Source: Carboxylicivirga sp. (lineage in GTDB: Bacteria; Bacteroidota; Bacteroidia; Bacteroidales; Marinilabiliaceae). Taken from it: a stretch of 52,803 nucleotides of DNA. The stretch spans positions 1 to 52,803 of the forward strand of contig JAOARW010000020.1 of NCBI GenBank assembly GCA_025210475.1, given 5' to 3'. Shown here piece after piece: positions 29,386 through 40,142 of this stretch. The position numbers and the translations under genes are program-made. Positions within the stretch are counted from its first letter, which is position 1. Each line of letters starts with the position of its first letter. The notes under the pieces were generated by a model that worked only from the letters and a program-made list of their open reading frames with translations, ran no database searches and was not told where the DNA came from.

Positions 29386-31704
29386 TTATAAAGAATAAGT
29401 TCCCTTTGTTGATATTTTAATTTCTCTTTTCTTCGATCCTGAAACCGTTACATTCGAATCTCCTTCAGGAAGCGTAAGCTCTCCGGATAATCCATCAATA
29501 CCTATTGTAACCGGTTGTTCTGTTTCAATAAGCATATTAATACGCTTATTCAGCAAAGAAATTTTTCCGCTAACCGGATGCTCGGTATTCATAACAATAC
29601 CGTTCAGATTAAGCTCAGTGGTATTTCGAAAAAACCATGTTGTAAGTTCACCGTTTTTATAATAACCATTCATTTGATCAGCCTGCCAGTCAATGGCTCC
29701 AATGAGCTTCTCATTTCTTTTAATTAGTATTTGATCACCCTTGTTTTCGAATGTCAATCCCTCAATGGACTTCTCAAAACCAAACACCTTTAATCCTGTC
29801 AGTTCCTTACCTTTAGCCGTACTCGAAATATGGTAGCCTTGTTGTACCATGCCTTCACCACTCACCTTGAAAATGTAATTATCGGAATACCACGATTCTT
29901 TAATTTGATGCTTCCAGTTTTTGCCTGATAAATCAACAACACGAAGAGGCTCTGTACCTTTTTTTGTAGATGGATTTATGCTCCAATTACCTGCACCCTC
30001 GTTGGTAAATGGATTTAAAATTCTTGTATTGATATACTCGTATGTGTCCTTCGAACCCGGTTCACTCACATAAGAGTTTAAGAGAAGTTCAACTTCAGCT
30101 TGTCTGTCATTTTCAATCGCATCTCGTAACACATAGAAGTCATCAAGAAAAATAAACTCGCGCCTCCAGTTTTTCAGACAGGTTGAGTCGTATAAGTTGG
30201 TAGGATTTAAAACCACATTAAAATAAGGTAGCTTTTCATCTACCATGTGAAATTCTGTTGTTCCCCAATTGTCTTTGTTATCCGGGAAAGAACCAAAATT
30301 CGGCCAATTTTGTCCTTCTCCCACCTGACCTTTGCCATCAACCAAAAGTACATTGTGCTCTTTCGTTGTTTTGGGCTGCGAATAACCCAGATCGACGAGA
30401 TACGGCACTCCGGCTTTGTGTAACATAAACTGTCCGTCGTCAGGCGTTCCATGGCCCTGATAGTGCTGGCCTGACTTACAGGTAAAGTACTCGGCATTAT
30501 TCTGCCATGATGAGCGATAAACAAAAATCCCAAGATCTTCAAAGAAGTGCCAGTTAGGTAATGTAGAAGGATCAATCGACTCTACGTTATTTCCTTTCCA
30601 AATGTATCGCCACACATCATAGGACTCATTCGACGCCGATTCTTTATTTCCGGACTTATCCCTCCATTTTTCGGTATGATAAACATCGATATCATTGGCC
30701 ATCCATTTAGCAATGGGATCATTTAATACTTTGGCTAGCAATGGAAAGGTACATTTAGGATCGCCCCAGAAATCCGGATTACAGTCGGCATAACGAGCCA
30801 AGCCACCAAAGTTATCGTCACCACCAGGCAAAATTGTGTAAATGCCATAGGTTGATGTATTCTTAAACCACTCAAGATCAGAATAAGGTAAGGTGTCACT
30901 CTTATACTTATTGTTTCGCAATATCTCGAACCATTGCAAATAAGTTTTTAGCTGAAACATGAAATACGTCGCCCCTTCATCAGAAGCACCATCGGACATA
31001 TAATCATTCATTACCGATGTCAGGCGTTCATATTTATGCTCCAGTGTTTTTTCCCATTTAGCTTTTATTTCGCTATCCAGATTATCAACAGTATATAATA
31101 CAGCGCTAAGCCCTCCATAAGCATTCACACCGTGGTTACAGTTCATAATGTCGAAGCGCTCAGTTCTAAATCGGGCATAATCATCGTGAAAACAATCTGC
31201 TATTTGAACAAGTCGTTGCTCAATAAATTGTTTATCATCTTCCGAAAATGCGTCATACTGCATATCATAAGCTGCACATATTCCGATCAGTGCTTGTCCG
31301 ACACTAAGGTCATTAATCGGTGCTTTAATTTCTTTAGCAAACCAAGCATCCCATTTAGGCCATGAGCAAAACTCAAGAATACTCTTTTTGAGGTATGGCA
31401 AATAAGGTTGAGAAGGATCAATCAGCTGAACCAAAGCTATTGCCATTAGTTTTTCACTGGCATTGTGCAGTTTTTTTGAATTCAACTCTATAAAGCTAAC
31501 ACTTTCCGATGTGGACTTACTAATTGACAAAAGACTCTCCCACTCTTCTTTGTGCGTAGTCAATCGTTGCTTAGTTAACTGTTCTACCTCCGATGCCTGG
31601 AAAAACAATCGTGGATGATTGCTCTCTTGTGTTTTTTGGCATCCTGATAGGATAAATCCTAAAAGTGCTATTGTTAAGATGATATAATCTGAGCTCCTTT
31701 TCAT
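29386..31704 (-). CDS. Heparinase II/III-fold polysaccharide lyase of uncertain specificity
   Basis: The 772-residue lipoprotein (Cys22) has an N-terminal (alpha/alpha) toroid and a C-terminal beta-sandwich typical of the heparinase II/III superfamily. Putative catalytic residues are N190/H191 (NCNHGVNAYGG), Y247 in SDEGATYFMF, and H418 in QGHGTPDDGQF, with HN at 450-451 before LLVDGKGQ. The His-to-Tyr distance of 56 is close to that of heparinase II (202 to 257). Families of this fold cut heparin, alginate, ulvan, hyaluronan or chondroitin. The surroundings favour a glycosaminoglycan, but the precise PL family is not evident. It sits 12 bases upstream of the AC-like PL8 gene. Confidence 0.85.
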   Translation of the reverse strand: MKRSSDYIILTIALLGFILSGCQKTQESNHPRLFFQASEVEQLTKQRLTTHKEEWESLLSISKSTSESVSFIELNSKKLHNASEKLMAIALVQLIDPSQPYLPYLKKSILEFCSWPKWDAWFAKEIKAPINDLSVGQALIGICAAYDMQYDAFSEDDKQFIEQRLVQIADCFHDDYARFRTERFDIMNCNHGVNAYGGLSAVLYTVDNLDSEIKAKWEKTLEHKYERLTSVMNDYMSDGASDEGATYFMFQLKTYLQWFEILRNNKYKSDTLPYSDLEWFKNTSTYGIYTILPGGDDNFGGLARYADCNPDFWGDPKCTFPLLAKVLNDPIAKWMANDIDVYHTEKWRDKSGNKESASNESYDVWRYIWKGNNVESIDPSTLPNWHFFEDLGIFVYRSSWQNNAEYFTCKSGQHYQGHGTPDDGQFMLHKAGVPYLVDLGYSQPKTTKEHNVLLVDGKGQVGEGQNWPNFGSFPDNKDNWGTTEFHMVDEKLPYFNVVLNPTNLYDSTCLKNWRREFIFLDDFYVLRDAIENDRQAEVELLLNSYVSEPGSKDTYEYINTRILNPFTNEGAGNWSINPSTKKGTEPLRVVDLSGKNWKHQIKESWYSDNYIFKVSGEGMVQQGYHISSTAKGKELTGLKVFGFEKSIEGLTFENKGDQILIKRNEKLIGAIDWQADQMNGYYKNGELTTWFFRNTTELNLNGIVMNTEHPVSGKISLLNKRINMLIETEQPVTIGIDGLSGELTLPEGDSNVTVSGSKKREIKISTKGTYSL

Positions 31705-31749
31705 TTCTAAAACCTTTCCTGTTTACCCTTATTTGTATTACTTATTTGA

Positions 31750-33432
31750 CTACTCTTCCCACTTTAATTGTGTTGAAAAACTGTCACTATTTTTGTTATC
31801 GTTAATGATTACTTCAATTGTATATGCTTCTGATTTTTTTAATGCTTGCTTTAATTTTAACGACACTGTTGTTTTCTCAAAAGCTTCTAATGGTCTTACT
31901 TTGCCTGTGGCAATTGTCTTTGATTCGCCATTTACCTGCATTTTGATTTTAATTGAAGAAGCATCGGACCGGACTTGTCCAAAATTTTGCACTTCAACTT
32001 GTGCAATCGATTGTCCTTTTGAAGCCTTAATGACTGGTCTTTTAGCAGATAAAATTGCCTCGTTATAAACTACTCCCGGTAAACGGCAATAAGCGAAAAG
32101 CAATTGTCCGGAATTAGTTTTACCTAAAAGCTTACCAGCAAAATTGTCAGCTGTCAGCCCGTTTCCTTTTCCTTCAAAAATCAGTATGAGATCCTTTCCT
32201 TCTTTGCGTGAGTCTATCAGTTTTGCTCCTCTACCGTAGTTGACTTTCTCAGAAGCACCAAACCTTAGAGAGTTTAAGTCAATATCATTATGAGGATTGA
32301 AGTCATCTTCGGCGAATATTTTTATCTCTATTGTTTTTGTTTTCGAAGTAATTGGGCGTTTATTTTTAACTTCCATCAAACGCCCCACAGTTAATGGAAC
32401 AATTAAATGTTTTGAGCTATGATTATCATAGGCTAAATCGTTCCACTTAATTGTATCAATAACGGCAAAATGGGCTTGTGTCGCCCGTCCGTATTTATCT
32501 TGCAAAACTCTTAATCGTTCGTACTTAAACCAGTCTTCTTTTCGCCCATCCTCATAAACAGCAATTCCGGGTAAATAGGCTTCACCCGGTTCCACTTTCC
32601 AATGCACGCCATCTTTAGACCTTAAAAACCAGGCGATACGGCCCAGCCAATCATTTACAACGAGGTGGTATTGAACATTGGTTCGCCATACCAGCGGATC
32701 TTCAAACTTTCCTTCTACCGGGGGATACACACGCTTATCTGTAACCTGGCAATACGTCGAATCACCAGTTTCACTGAACCAAATCCCTCCACCTCTGCAC
32801 ACTCCAAGGTAAGAGCCGTCTTCGCGTTGCACAAAAGTGAAATTTGATAAGCCTTCTATTATTTCTCTGTCTCTGGCATCAAACTCAAAATTACTTCGCT
32901 TCCAGGGCCCATTAATGTTATCGCTTACGTAACGCCCTTTGATCACATACAAAATATACTTGCCCTCACTGGTTTTGTAAATGGTAGGGTTATGTCCCGG
33001 ACCTATTGAACGACGAACTTTATATGGCCCCATTGGCGCATCGGCTATGGCATGAAAAACTGTTGACTTATGCCAGAACATATGTCCTTTTGGCGAGTTC
33101 TCGGGCCATCCACATACAAATAAGTGGTACCGGCCGTCATCTCCTAAAATGGCGTTGCCACCCCAATAGGAATTGATATTATCTTCCAAACCATTATCTG
33201 AGTATCGGGGACTAACGGTTTTAGTCCCCCATACATCATGATTTAATTCTCCTATAACTGGTATCGGCTTAAACCGATCCATAAAACGCCCGCCATAAAC
33301 CAACGAATCCCATTTTGCAGGTCTGTGCCGTTCGGTAATCTGAGCTGTTAAACTCATAATTGAAGCAAAAACTAAGCTCGTTAGTATGAGAATTCTATTA
33401 GTATTCATTCTGTATTTATAAAGGCGTTTCAA
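31750..33432 (-). CDS. GH43/GH117-like propeller protein with C-terminal beta-sandwich
   Basis: The 560-residue secreted protein has a signal (best start Met9, MNTNRILIL), a five-bladed propeller (about 40-355) and a C-terminal half of beta-sandwich character, the last approximately 100 residues looking like a CARDB-type domain. Propeller motifs include DDGRYHLFVCGWP (98-110), GHNPTIY (146-152), NGPWKRS (174-180) and GKFEDPLVW (241-249). The HNP, NGPWK and EDPxxW elements are shared with the propeller lipoprotein nearer the end of the operon, so the two are paralogues. A glycosidase acting on a terminal sugar is likely; linkage is unknown. It is followed 45 bases on by the heparinase-fold lyase. 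Confidence 0.8.
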   Translation of the reverse strand: MKRLYKYRMNTNRILILTSLVFASIMSLTAQITERHRPAKWDSLVYGGRFMDRFKPIPVIGELNHDVWGTKTVSPRYSDNGLEDNINSYWGGNAILGDDGRYHLFVCGWPENSPKGHMFWHKSTVFHAIADAPMGPYKVRRSIGPGHNPTIYKTSEGKYILYVIKGRYVSDNINGPWKRSNFEFDARDREIIEGLSNFTFVQREDGSYLGVCRGGGIWFSETGDSTYCQVTDKRVYPPVEGKFEDPLVWRTNVQYHLVVNDWLGRIAWFLRSKDGVHWKVEPGEAYLPGIAVYEDGRKEDWFKYERLRVLQDKYGRATQAHFAVIDTIKWNDLAYDNHSSKHLIVPLTVGRLMEVKNKRPITSKTKTIEIKIFAEDDFNPHNDIDLNSLRFGASEKVNYGRGAKLIDSRKEGKDLILIFEGKGNGLTADNFAGKLLGKTNSGQLLFAYCRLPGVVYNEAILSAKRPVIKASKGQSIAQVEVQNFGQVRSDASSIKIKMQVNGESKTIATGKVRPLEAFEKTTVSLKLKQALKKSEAYTIEVIINDNKNSDSFSTQLKWEE

Positions 33433-33437
33433 TAATC

Positions 33438-34655
33438 TTATTTACACTCTTTGTATCTATCCAAAGCTTCCAGGAAATAATAATCTGCATAAGCTAAAGG
33501 CACATCAATTTCACCATTATGCGGAAAACTTCCAACGCTGTGATCAAGAATAAAGTATTGGTTATTCTCCCGTGCCTTGTAATTCTCCGAAAGCGAAAAC
33601 AACATCTTTTCAGCACTAACCTGATAATATGAGTTGGCTGTAATTCTGGCTAATTCAAACAAAGCAGAAGAAGTAATGGCAGCTGCCGAAGCATCTCGTG
33701 CACCAATTAATTTATGATTCGGATCGTAATCCCACTCGGCCTTAAAACCTTTATCAAATACATTATAATCCCAATAAGGCACTAAATCTTCAGGCATATT
33801 TGGATGTTCAATGATGTACTTCGCAATGTTTTCAGCAAAATCCAAGAACTGCTTGTCGTTTGTGTATCGATAACACAACACATAACCATACAGCCCCCAG
33901 GCCTGTCCGCGCGACCAGGCTGAATTATCTGCAAAACCCTGGCAGGTAGCCTTATCCTTCACTGCCCCTGTATTTTCATCATAATCTACGACATGAACAC
34001 ATGAGTAATCAGGTCTGTAATGATTTTTCATAGTGGTTAAGGCATGCTGAGTGGCAATCTTTGAATACCTTTCATCGCCACTGATGATGCTTGCTTCATA
34101 TAGCAATTCCAGGTTCATCATGTTATCTATAATCACAGGGAAGAACCACTCTGTTTTACCATCCCAGGCTTTTCGGTAGTTCCATGATTCGATACACTTA
34201 GTGGTATCATTGTATCGTTCACATAAAGACTTTGCTGTTTGAACAACAACAGGAGCATACTCTTTAATGCCTGCAAAACGATATCCTAATCCATAGCTAT
34301 CTCCAATCATAAAACCAACATCATGGTTCCCACTCCAGTACTGGATGGTATCCAATACTTCAGTTCTTGTGATGGCTTCATTTTTCCACTTCTCATCGCC
34401 GGTTAATTTATACATGTACCAAAGGTTACCTGCAAAAAATCCACTTGTCCAGTTATAAATGTTAACTTCTTTTAAGCTGCCATCCGATTCAATGGTTCTT
34501 GGAATACGGTTAATATCCTTCGAAACACGCAATGTATTTGCAATTTGCTTTTCTGCGAAAACAATATTGTCGTTAATAAATGCCTCTTTATTGTTTCCAC
34601 ACCCTACAATTAGTGCCACTAAAGCAACACCAGTTACAATCCTTTTTAAGTTCAT
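33438..34655 (-). CDS. GH88 unsaturated glucuronyl hydrolase
   Basis: This enzyme hydrates the unsaturated uronate left at the non-reducing end by lyases and so releases it from the oligosaccharide. The 405-residue lipoprotein (Cys19) is an (alpha/alpha)6 barrel. The two catalytic Asp equivalents (D88 and D149 in the Bacillus enzyme) are D112 in NHDVGFM and D177 in VIIDNMMNLELL. NWTSGFFAGNLW (68-79) and SAWSRGQAWGLYGY are other family hallmarks. Its presence strongly implies that at least one lyase here attacks a uronate-containing polymer. It overlaps nothing; the gap is 9 bases to the chondroitinase ABC-like gene upstream and 5 to the propeller gene downstream. Confidence 0.95.
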   Translation of the reverse strand: MNLKRIVTGVALVALIVGCGNNKEAFINDNIVFAEKQIANTLRVSKDINRIPRTIESDGSLKEVNIYNWTSGFFAGNLWYMYKLTGDEKWKNEAITRTEVLDTIQYWSGNHDVGFMIGDSYGLGYRFAGIKEYAPVVVQTAKSLCERYNDTTKCIESWNYRKAWDGKTEWFFPVIIDNMMNLELLYEASIISGDERYSKIATQHALTTMKNHYRPDYSCVHVVDYDENTGAVKDKATCQGFADNSAWSRGQAWGLYGYVLCYRYTNDKQFLDFAENIAKYIIEHPNMPEDLVPYWDYNVFDKGFKAEWDYDPNHKLIGARDASAAAITSSALFELARITANSYYQVSAEKMLFSLSENYKARENNQYFILDHSVGSFPHNGEIDVPLAYADYYFLEALDRYKECK

Positions 34656-34664
34656 TTTGCTTTA

Positions 34665-37589
34665 CTAATTTTTATTTAATCGTAATTCAATCACTTTACC
34701 ATCAATGCACTCAAACTGCATTTTCGTTTTCCCATTCAGGTGTTTCATCTTCACCTGATTACTCTTGTCATCAGATATCCATTTACCTTTGAGATCAACC
34801 TCCAAAGTAACCGGAATACTTCCTTTATTATCACAATACTTATCGCTGCCAAGGTTGATATTGGGATAACAAACCGAAAAGTTTAATGCGTCTTCTGATT
34901 CTTTTATCATTATAAGACATTCATGACTCACCTGCTTTACCAAAGTGTGCTTTACAGCTCCCGGCTCAAATAAAACCAATCCAGTTATTCCTGTTTGTTT
35001 ATCTTCAACGATATGTGCGTTTTTATTCTGCTGTAATACACGATAATTTGGTTGATAGCCAGACAATGCGCCATTTACAACAATTGCATACTCATAGGCC
35101 TCACCTTGAGGTGCTTTACCATGATCTATCCATGCTGTTGCAAAAATCCCCTTTGTATCCCGCTCTGACTTATTGTGCTTAGAATGTTGCAAACTTCTTG
35201 TTGTTTTTATATGCTGACCTCGAGGCAGGAAATACTTATTCTGCTTATTATCAATCAGTTCATGCGACTGCTTAGCATCGAGAGCGAAATCATAAAAACC
35301 AGTTACTTCCTTACCATCAATTTGCAAGATTGAGTCCTGCCCAGCCTCTAATTGAAATAAGGTTGTTTCGGTTTTGTATTCTTTATTACTGTTTTCAATA
35401 TCACTTCCCAGGCATATTATCACATCATCGAAACAGAAAACGGATTTTCTCGCTCTATGATCGGGAGTGAAATTTTCTTTTTGTATGTTCTCATGAAGCT
35501 TCATACCAAAAATCCCATTCATGTCATTTAGCGATGAACTCCCACAAAAAGTCTCATCAGTTGTTGACATCATTATCCGGGTTGGACAATATAGTTTTGA
35601 TAAAGGCAAGTGAATGGCCGTGATTCCCGGAAAACGATTCCAGTCCCATCCATCCTGAACAAACCCGCTGCTTTTGGAACCAATAGGATTTCCAGTGTTG
35701 TTAATCTGAACGGTTCCATAACTCATATACCGGCCCCATCGGTTATCGTTCTGATAGATTTCGCCAGAACGAACAAACTTCGAATACCCTCTGACACTCA
35801 CCAACCAATCTGCCCTGCGGTGCAAACCAAGCGATCCATAGTTGGCAACCCGAAAACCATTCAAATCGGTTTGGGGCTTAATGCCCATATTTTTAAATAA
35901 ATTATACTCCTTATTTAATGGGCTTGCCAATCGCATATAAGCGGCTGCCAAATCGTTATCTATTTCGCCGTTCATTTTTATCTGAGCAAGGTAGGCCATG
36001 CCCTGTATAAAACCGTTACTCAACTTCCCACTAAAAGGGTGCCTCCCTGCCAATGTCAATGGCCAGTCGTATTTATTGGAAAGATTGCACATCAGCAAAA
36101 AGGCCTGCGATAAGTTCATCATTGCCTGTTCGCCTACTTGAAAAGGCGTATCAGAAATGGCATATATCACTGGTGAGATGCCCGTGAGCGAACCGATTGC
36201 ATAGGCCGGATAAATAATGGCATGATGAAACAGTGAGCCATCAGGTTTAATGCCCCCAACAGTACCCGACACATGCTGAAGTGTATTATCGAGTAATCGA
36301 GAGTAAGCCTTCATCTCACGTACTTTCTCAGCCGAATCTTCCATTAATAATACGGCAATTAAACGCCCCATTACTTTTGTGTTCCATAAATCGGCTACCC
36401 CCTGAAATTCATCAACTTTCTTATCAATTCGGCATTCAGCATTTCCATACCAGTAATGTAACATTCGTGCGGCTGTTTTTAAACGCCCATTAGCTTTTAG
36501 CTCATCACGCATAATGAAAAAGGCCTTGGGGATAAACATCATTTGGTATCCGTAATGATGTTGTGTACCTGTACCACTGCCAAAGTCATAGCCCTGATCG
36601 ATGAAATAGTCAAATAGATCAAAGAACATTTCCTTGCATTCATCATCGCCAGCTAAAACATAGCCTCTGGCCAATCCATAAAAGACCCTTTCAAGGATCA
36701 TTGGCTTAAGGTCGTTCAATAGTGGATTAAATTCATCGGAAGAAACAATGGGGCGACCTGACATACTACCATCCGCATGTTTATAGATGAGAAAGTCATT
36801 ATACTTATCCTTAAAATTCCAGTTTTCGTCGGCTGATGGCACTGAACCACTAATCATTTTGGAAACACGATCCTCAATAATTCTAAAAGCCTTCTTTTGC
36901 TCTTCTGTGATGGATGCTTCCAAAGCAATATCGTGTTCGTAGGTTGTTTCCCAATACCACTGCCCTCCCCAATGATTATGATTCACCATGGGATTAATAA
37001 AAGGCAACTGCTTATCGGGTGTACTTCTTCCATGTATTGGATGGCCATTAAAACTAATTCGATCAATTATTATGGTTCCTGTATCTTTTGTGTTTGGTGC
37101 ATTAATTCGCATAAAGTCAAGAGACGCAACATCCTTTACCTTATCCATTTCAGAGAATCGGACCCAACAAGCTCTCCAACCCGTAAAATCCATGTAGTAC
37201 TTAAACGAATAGGCGACTTCATTATTTGAACCAAATTCAATCCTTATATAATCGTCTGCCACCTCTGTGTTATAAATCCAGCACATCAGACCACCTTTGC
37301 CATCTTTTAAATTGAAGCTGTTGTTGATATTTAGTGGCTTTTTAACTTCAATGTGCGTTCCTTTTCTCCAATTCCACTGAATGGCCCCCTGACCAACTTT
37401 GTAACGCTTCGTTGTGCAAGTTAAGCCCTCTCCATACCAGTTTTCAGGAACTCCATTATCCAAATTCCAATAGTCCGTTGGAGAACCACCTCTTACCTGG
37501 GCATATCCACTATTTAATAGTCCTAGTAATAGAGCTAAACTAAAAATAGCTTTTTTATATCCCTGATTCATTTTCATATTAAACCGCAT
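34665..37589 (-). CDS. PL8 chondroitin sulfate ABC lyase-like enzyme
   Basis: The 974-residue protein has an N-terminal carbohydrate-binding-like domain (about 36-185), an (alpha/alpha) catalytic toroid, and C-terminal beta-sandwiches. The layout and motifs match Proteus vulgaris chondroitinase ABC I. Remembered catalytic residues H501, Y508, R560 and E653 correspond to H456 and Y463 (HAIIYPAY), R516 (LAGRHPF) and E610 (EIYQNDNRWGRY). The QDGWDWNRFPG and ETTLFQ segments are also shared. The activity predicted is broad cleavage of chondroitin and dermatan sulfate. The signal peptide is more natural from Met5 or Met7. It lies 8 bases after the GH95 gene and 9 before GH88, a functional trio. Confidence 0.93.
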   Translation of the reverse strand: MRFNMKMNQGYKKAIFSLALLLGLLNSGYAQVRGGSPTDYWNLDNGVPENWYGEGLTCTTKRYKVGQGAIQWNWRKGTHIEVKKPLNINNSFNLKDGKGGLMCWIYNTEVADDYIRIEFGSNNEVAYSFKYYMDFTGWRACWVRFSEMDKVKDVASLDFMRINAPNTKDTGTIIIDRISFNGHPIHGRSTPDKQLPFINPMVNHNHWGGQWYWETTYEHDIALEASITEEQKKAFRIIEDRVSKMISGSVPSADENWNFKDKYNDFLIYKHADGSMSGRPIVSSDEFNPLLNDLKPMILERVFYGLARGYVLAGDDECKEMFFDLFDYFIDQGYDFGSGTGTQHHYGYQMMFIPKAFFIMRDELKANGRLKTAARMLHYWYGNAECRIDKKVDEFQGVADLWNTKVMGRLIAVLLMEDSAEKVREMKAYSRLLDNTLQHVSGTVGGIKPDGSLFHHAIIYPAYAIGSLTGISPVIYAISDTPFQVGEQAMMNLSQAFLLMCNLSNKYDWPLTLAGRHPFSGKLSNGFIQGMAYLAQIKMNGEIDNDLAAAYMRLASPLNKEYNLFKNMGIKPQTDLNGFRVANYGSLGLHRRADWLVSVRGYSKFVRSGEIYQNDNRWGRYMSYGTVQINNTGNPIGSKSSGFVQDGWDWNRFPGITAIHLPLSKLYCPTRIMMSTTDETFCGSSSLNDMNGIFGMKLHENIQKENFTPDHRARKSVFCFDDVIICLGSDIENSNKEYKTETTLFQLEAGQDSILQIDGKEVTGFYDFALDAKQSHELIDNKQNKYFLPRGQHIKTTRSLQHSKHNKSERDTKGIFATAWIDHGKAPQGEAYEYAIVVNGALSGYQPNYRVLQQNKNAHIVEDKQTGITGLVLFEPGAVKHTLVKQVSHECLIMIKESEDALNFSVCYPNINLGSDKYCDNKGSIPVTLEVDLKGKWISDDKSNQVKMKHLNGKTKMQFECIDGKVIELRLNKN

Positions 37590-37597
37590 TTGTAATT

Positions 37598-40069
37598 TTA
37601 CTTTGACCGATCTGTATTGACCACGATATAATCCTGTCCTTTCTCAGTTTGTAAATCGTATTCATAGAATCCATATCCCTTACAATCTGATTCCTTCAAC
37701 TCATTTACGCTAAAAGGTTCTTTTATTTCTGGCAATTCAAACAAGCTATTTTGATTTTCTCCTTCTGCTACTTTAAGGTTATCAGAATTAATTGGAAACC
37801 AGGACCTGATGCGACAGTTACCTCCTATGGTAGAAGTAATTTTTAAATCTGTTATTTGACCATTCTCCCAGGTACAGTCTACCTCAAAACCTCCGCGTGC
37901 TCTCAAACCTTTGAACTTACCCTTTTGCCATGCCCCAGGCAATGCCGGTAAGAGGTGAATGGCACCATCGTGACTTTGCAATAACATTTCGGCAATGGCT
38001 GCTGTACAGCCAAAATTACCATCAATTTGAAATGGAGGATAGATATTAAAGAAATTATGAGATGTTCCGTTTACATTCCCCTGTACATCTTTGCGATATG
38101 GTACCATCATGTTATCGATTAATCCCAGAGCAGTATCACCTTCATAAAGTCTGGCCCACAAACCCATTTGCCAGGCAATGGACCACCCAATGGTATTCTC
38201 ACCACGAGCCGTTAAGCCAGTGCGAGCTGCTTTGGATAAATGAGGCGTTCTTAATGGTGAAATCTGGTTGGAAGGGAACATTCCGTACAAATGAGATAAA
38301 TGGCGGTGCTTGTCCTCTTTACGATCAAAATCCTGAAACCATTCCTGCAACTGTCCCCATTTTCCAATTTTCATTGGAGGTAACTGTGCGATTAAGTTAT
38401 TTAAAGAATCAGCAAATATTTCATCCTGACCTAACACCTTAGAACTGTTAACAACATTCGTGAACACATCAAAAACAAGCTGATTGTCCATCGTTGTTCC
38501 ATACGAAATAGATGTATTTTTCTTATACTCGTTTTCTGGCGACATAGACGGAGTAATCACCAGATATCCATTAACAGGTTCTTTCACCAAAACATCTTTG
38601 CAGAATAAAGCTGCTCCTTTAAGAATTGGATAATTAACAGCTAAAAACTGTTTATCACCTGTATAAAGATAATGCTGCCAAATATGCTGACTTAACCAGG
38701 CTCCGCCCATTGGCCATAGGCCATAATAGGCGCCATCAATAGGTCCGGTGGCTCTCCATAGGTCGGTATTGTGATGATTGTTCCATCCACGGGCTCCATA
38801 CATAATCGATGCACTCTCTTGTCCTGTTATTGATAAATCGTGAAGCATATCAAATAACGGGGCATGCAATTCACTTAGGTTGGTGACTTCTGCAGGCCAG
38901 TAATTCATTTCGGTATTAATATTTACAGTATACTTGCTATCCCACCGTGGTTTATCGGTATTATTCCAAATACCTTGTAAGTTAGCCGGCTGGGTACCAG
39001 GCTGAGAACTCGATATTAGCAAGTAACGACCAAATTGAAAATAAAGCGAAACCAACTGTGGATCGTTTCCTTCTTTGAATTGAGCAATTCTTACATCAGT
39101 AGGATTTTTTACAGAATCCGTTTGACCAACATTTAAGCTAACTCTATTAAATAAATTGCTGTAGTGCTGAATGTGCTCAGACTTTGCAGTTTTAAAACTC
39201 TTCTCTGCAGCTCTTTTTAGCTTATTTAATGCAACTTCATCTGGATCTTCAGAGATATCTGCAAAGTTTTTAAAGTTGGTGCCAATGGATAAATAGATGG
39301 TTGCTTCATCGACATTTTTAAGTTGTAGTGTTGAATCTGTGGATATTAATTCTCCGCCTTTAGTTTTGGGGTATACAACCGTTGTGTATTTTACATTTCC
39401 TTTTTTGTTTTCATGATCGCCTGATTGACCTCTTAAGTATAACTTGTAATCATTCACTGAAACCTGATTGGCCAGCAAGCTATTTAAACTTAGCGTACAA
39501 TTAATTTGTTTGGGTTTGTTAGCTGTTAATTTAATAATCAGGACATCGTCGTTATATGAAGTCAAATATTCACGATTGTAAGTTGTTCCTTCACTGGTAT
39601 AACTTACTTTGGAAATGGCCGTTTCCAAATCAAGCGATCGCTTATAGTTTGTTACCTCCTGTTGGGGAAATTGAAGGAACAAACTTCCCGCAGTTTGATA
39701 ACACATGCCATAGTTATTATTAGGGGTACTGTGAAATGGCATTTCTTTATCAGCTAACTCTTGTGCCTCTTCATACTTACCTTCAAAAAGCAGTTCTCTT
39801 ATCTTAGGAAAAACGTCTTTAAGCTTTGGTGTCACATTGTTTCCTGGTTCGCCAGCCCAAATTGTTTCTTCATTCAGTTGTATTTGATCTGTCATTGGAT
39901 CTCCATAAACCATGGCTCCAATTCGTCCATTCCCAAGAGGAAGGGCATTTACCCATTCGGTGGCCGGCTCATCGTACCACATTTCGTTAAGATTAACCTT
40001 TTGTGAGGGTGTATCTTTACAAGCTATTAAAAGACTAACAAGTAATAAACTGACAAAGATTTTTTTCAT
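37598..40069 (-). CDS. GH95 alpha-L-fucosidase (or alpha-L-galactosidase)
   Basis: GH95 enzymes are inverting and remove terminal alpha-1,2-fucose or alpha-L-galactose. The 823-residue lipoprotein (Cys17) shows the N-terminal beta domain ([19 protein letters not shown], about 31-49), an (alpha/alpha)6 barrel and a C-terminal strand region. Expected catalytic elements are present: NINTEMNYW (N383/N385), acid E512 in [15 protein letters not shown] (588-594) and D683 in QIDGNFG. The His in HRHLSHL is the fucosidase-type residue rather than the galactosidase-type change. It is between a GH29 gene and the chondroitinase ABC-like gene. Sulfated fucose might need prior desulfation. Confidence 0.93.
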   Translation of the reverse strand: MKKIFVSLLLVSLLIACKDTPSQKVNLNEMWYDEPATEWVNALPLGNGRIGAMVYGDPMTDQIQLNEETIWAGEPGNNVTPKLKDVFPKIRELLFEGKYEEAQELADKEMPFHSTPNNNYGMCYQTAGSLFLQFPQQEVTNYKRSLDLETAISKVSYTSEGTTYNREYLTSYNDDVLIIKLTANKPKQINCTLSLNSLLANQVSVNDYKLYLRGQSGDHENKKGNVKYTTVVYPKTKGGELISTDSTLQLKNVDEATIYLSIGTNFKNFADISEDPDEVALNKLKRAAEKSFKTAKSEHIQHYSNLFNRVSLNVGQTDSVKNPTDVRIAQFKEGNDPQLVSLYFQFGRYLLISSSQPGTQPANLQGIWNNTDKPRWDSKYTVNINTEMNYWPAEVTNLSELHAPLFDMLHDLSITGQESASIMYGARGWNNHHNTDLWRATGPIDGAYYGLWPMGGAWLSQHIWQHYLYTGDKQFLAVNYPILKGAALFCKDVLVKEPVNGYLVITPSMSPENEYKKNTSISYGTTMDNQLVFDVFTNVVNSSKVLGQDEIFADSLNNLIAQLPPMKIGKWGQLQEWFQDFDRKEDKHRHLSHLYGMFPSNQISPLRTPHLSKAARTGLTARGENTIGWSIAWQMGLWARLYEGDTALGLIDNMMVPYRKDVQGNVNGTSHNFFNIYPPFQIDGNFGCTAAIAEMLLQSHDGAIHLLPALPGAWQKGKFKGLRARGGFEVDCTWENGQITDLKITSTIGGNCRIRSWFPINSDNLKVAEGENQNSLFELPEIKEPFSVNELKESDCKGYGFYEYDLQTEKGQDYIVVNTDRSK

Positions 40070-40142
40070 TGATTCTTTTATATGCTCTGGTGTGGAACCA
40101 AATCCAAACCTGAATTGAAAACTATTATTCTACGAATTGAAG

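Noticed and set aside
37598..40069. Assignment of the GH95 gene as alpha-L-galactosidase
   Set aside because: The HRHLSHL segment keeps the His associated with fucosidase activity, and two further fucosidases share the operon. It is kept only as an alternative.
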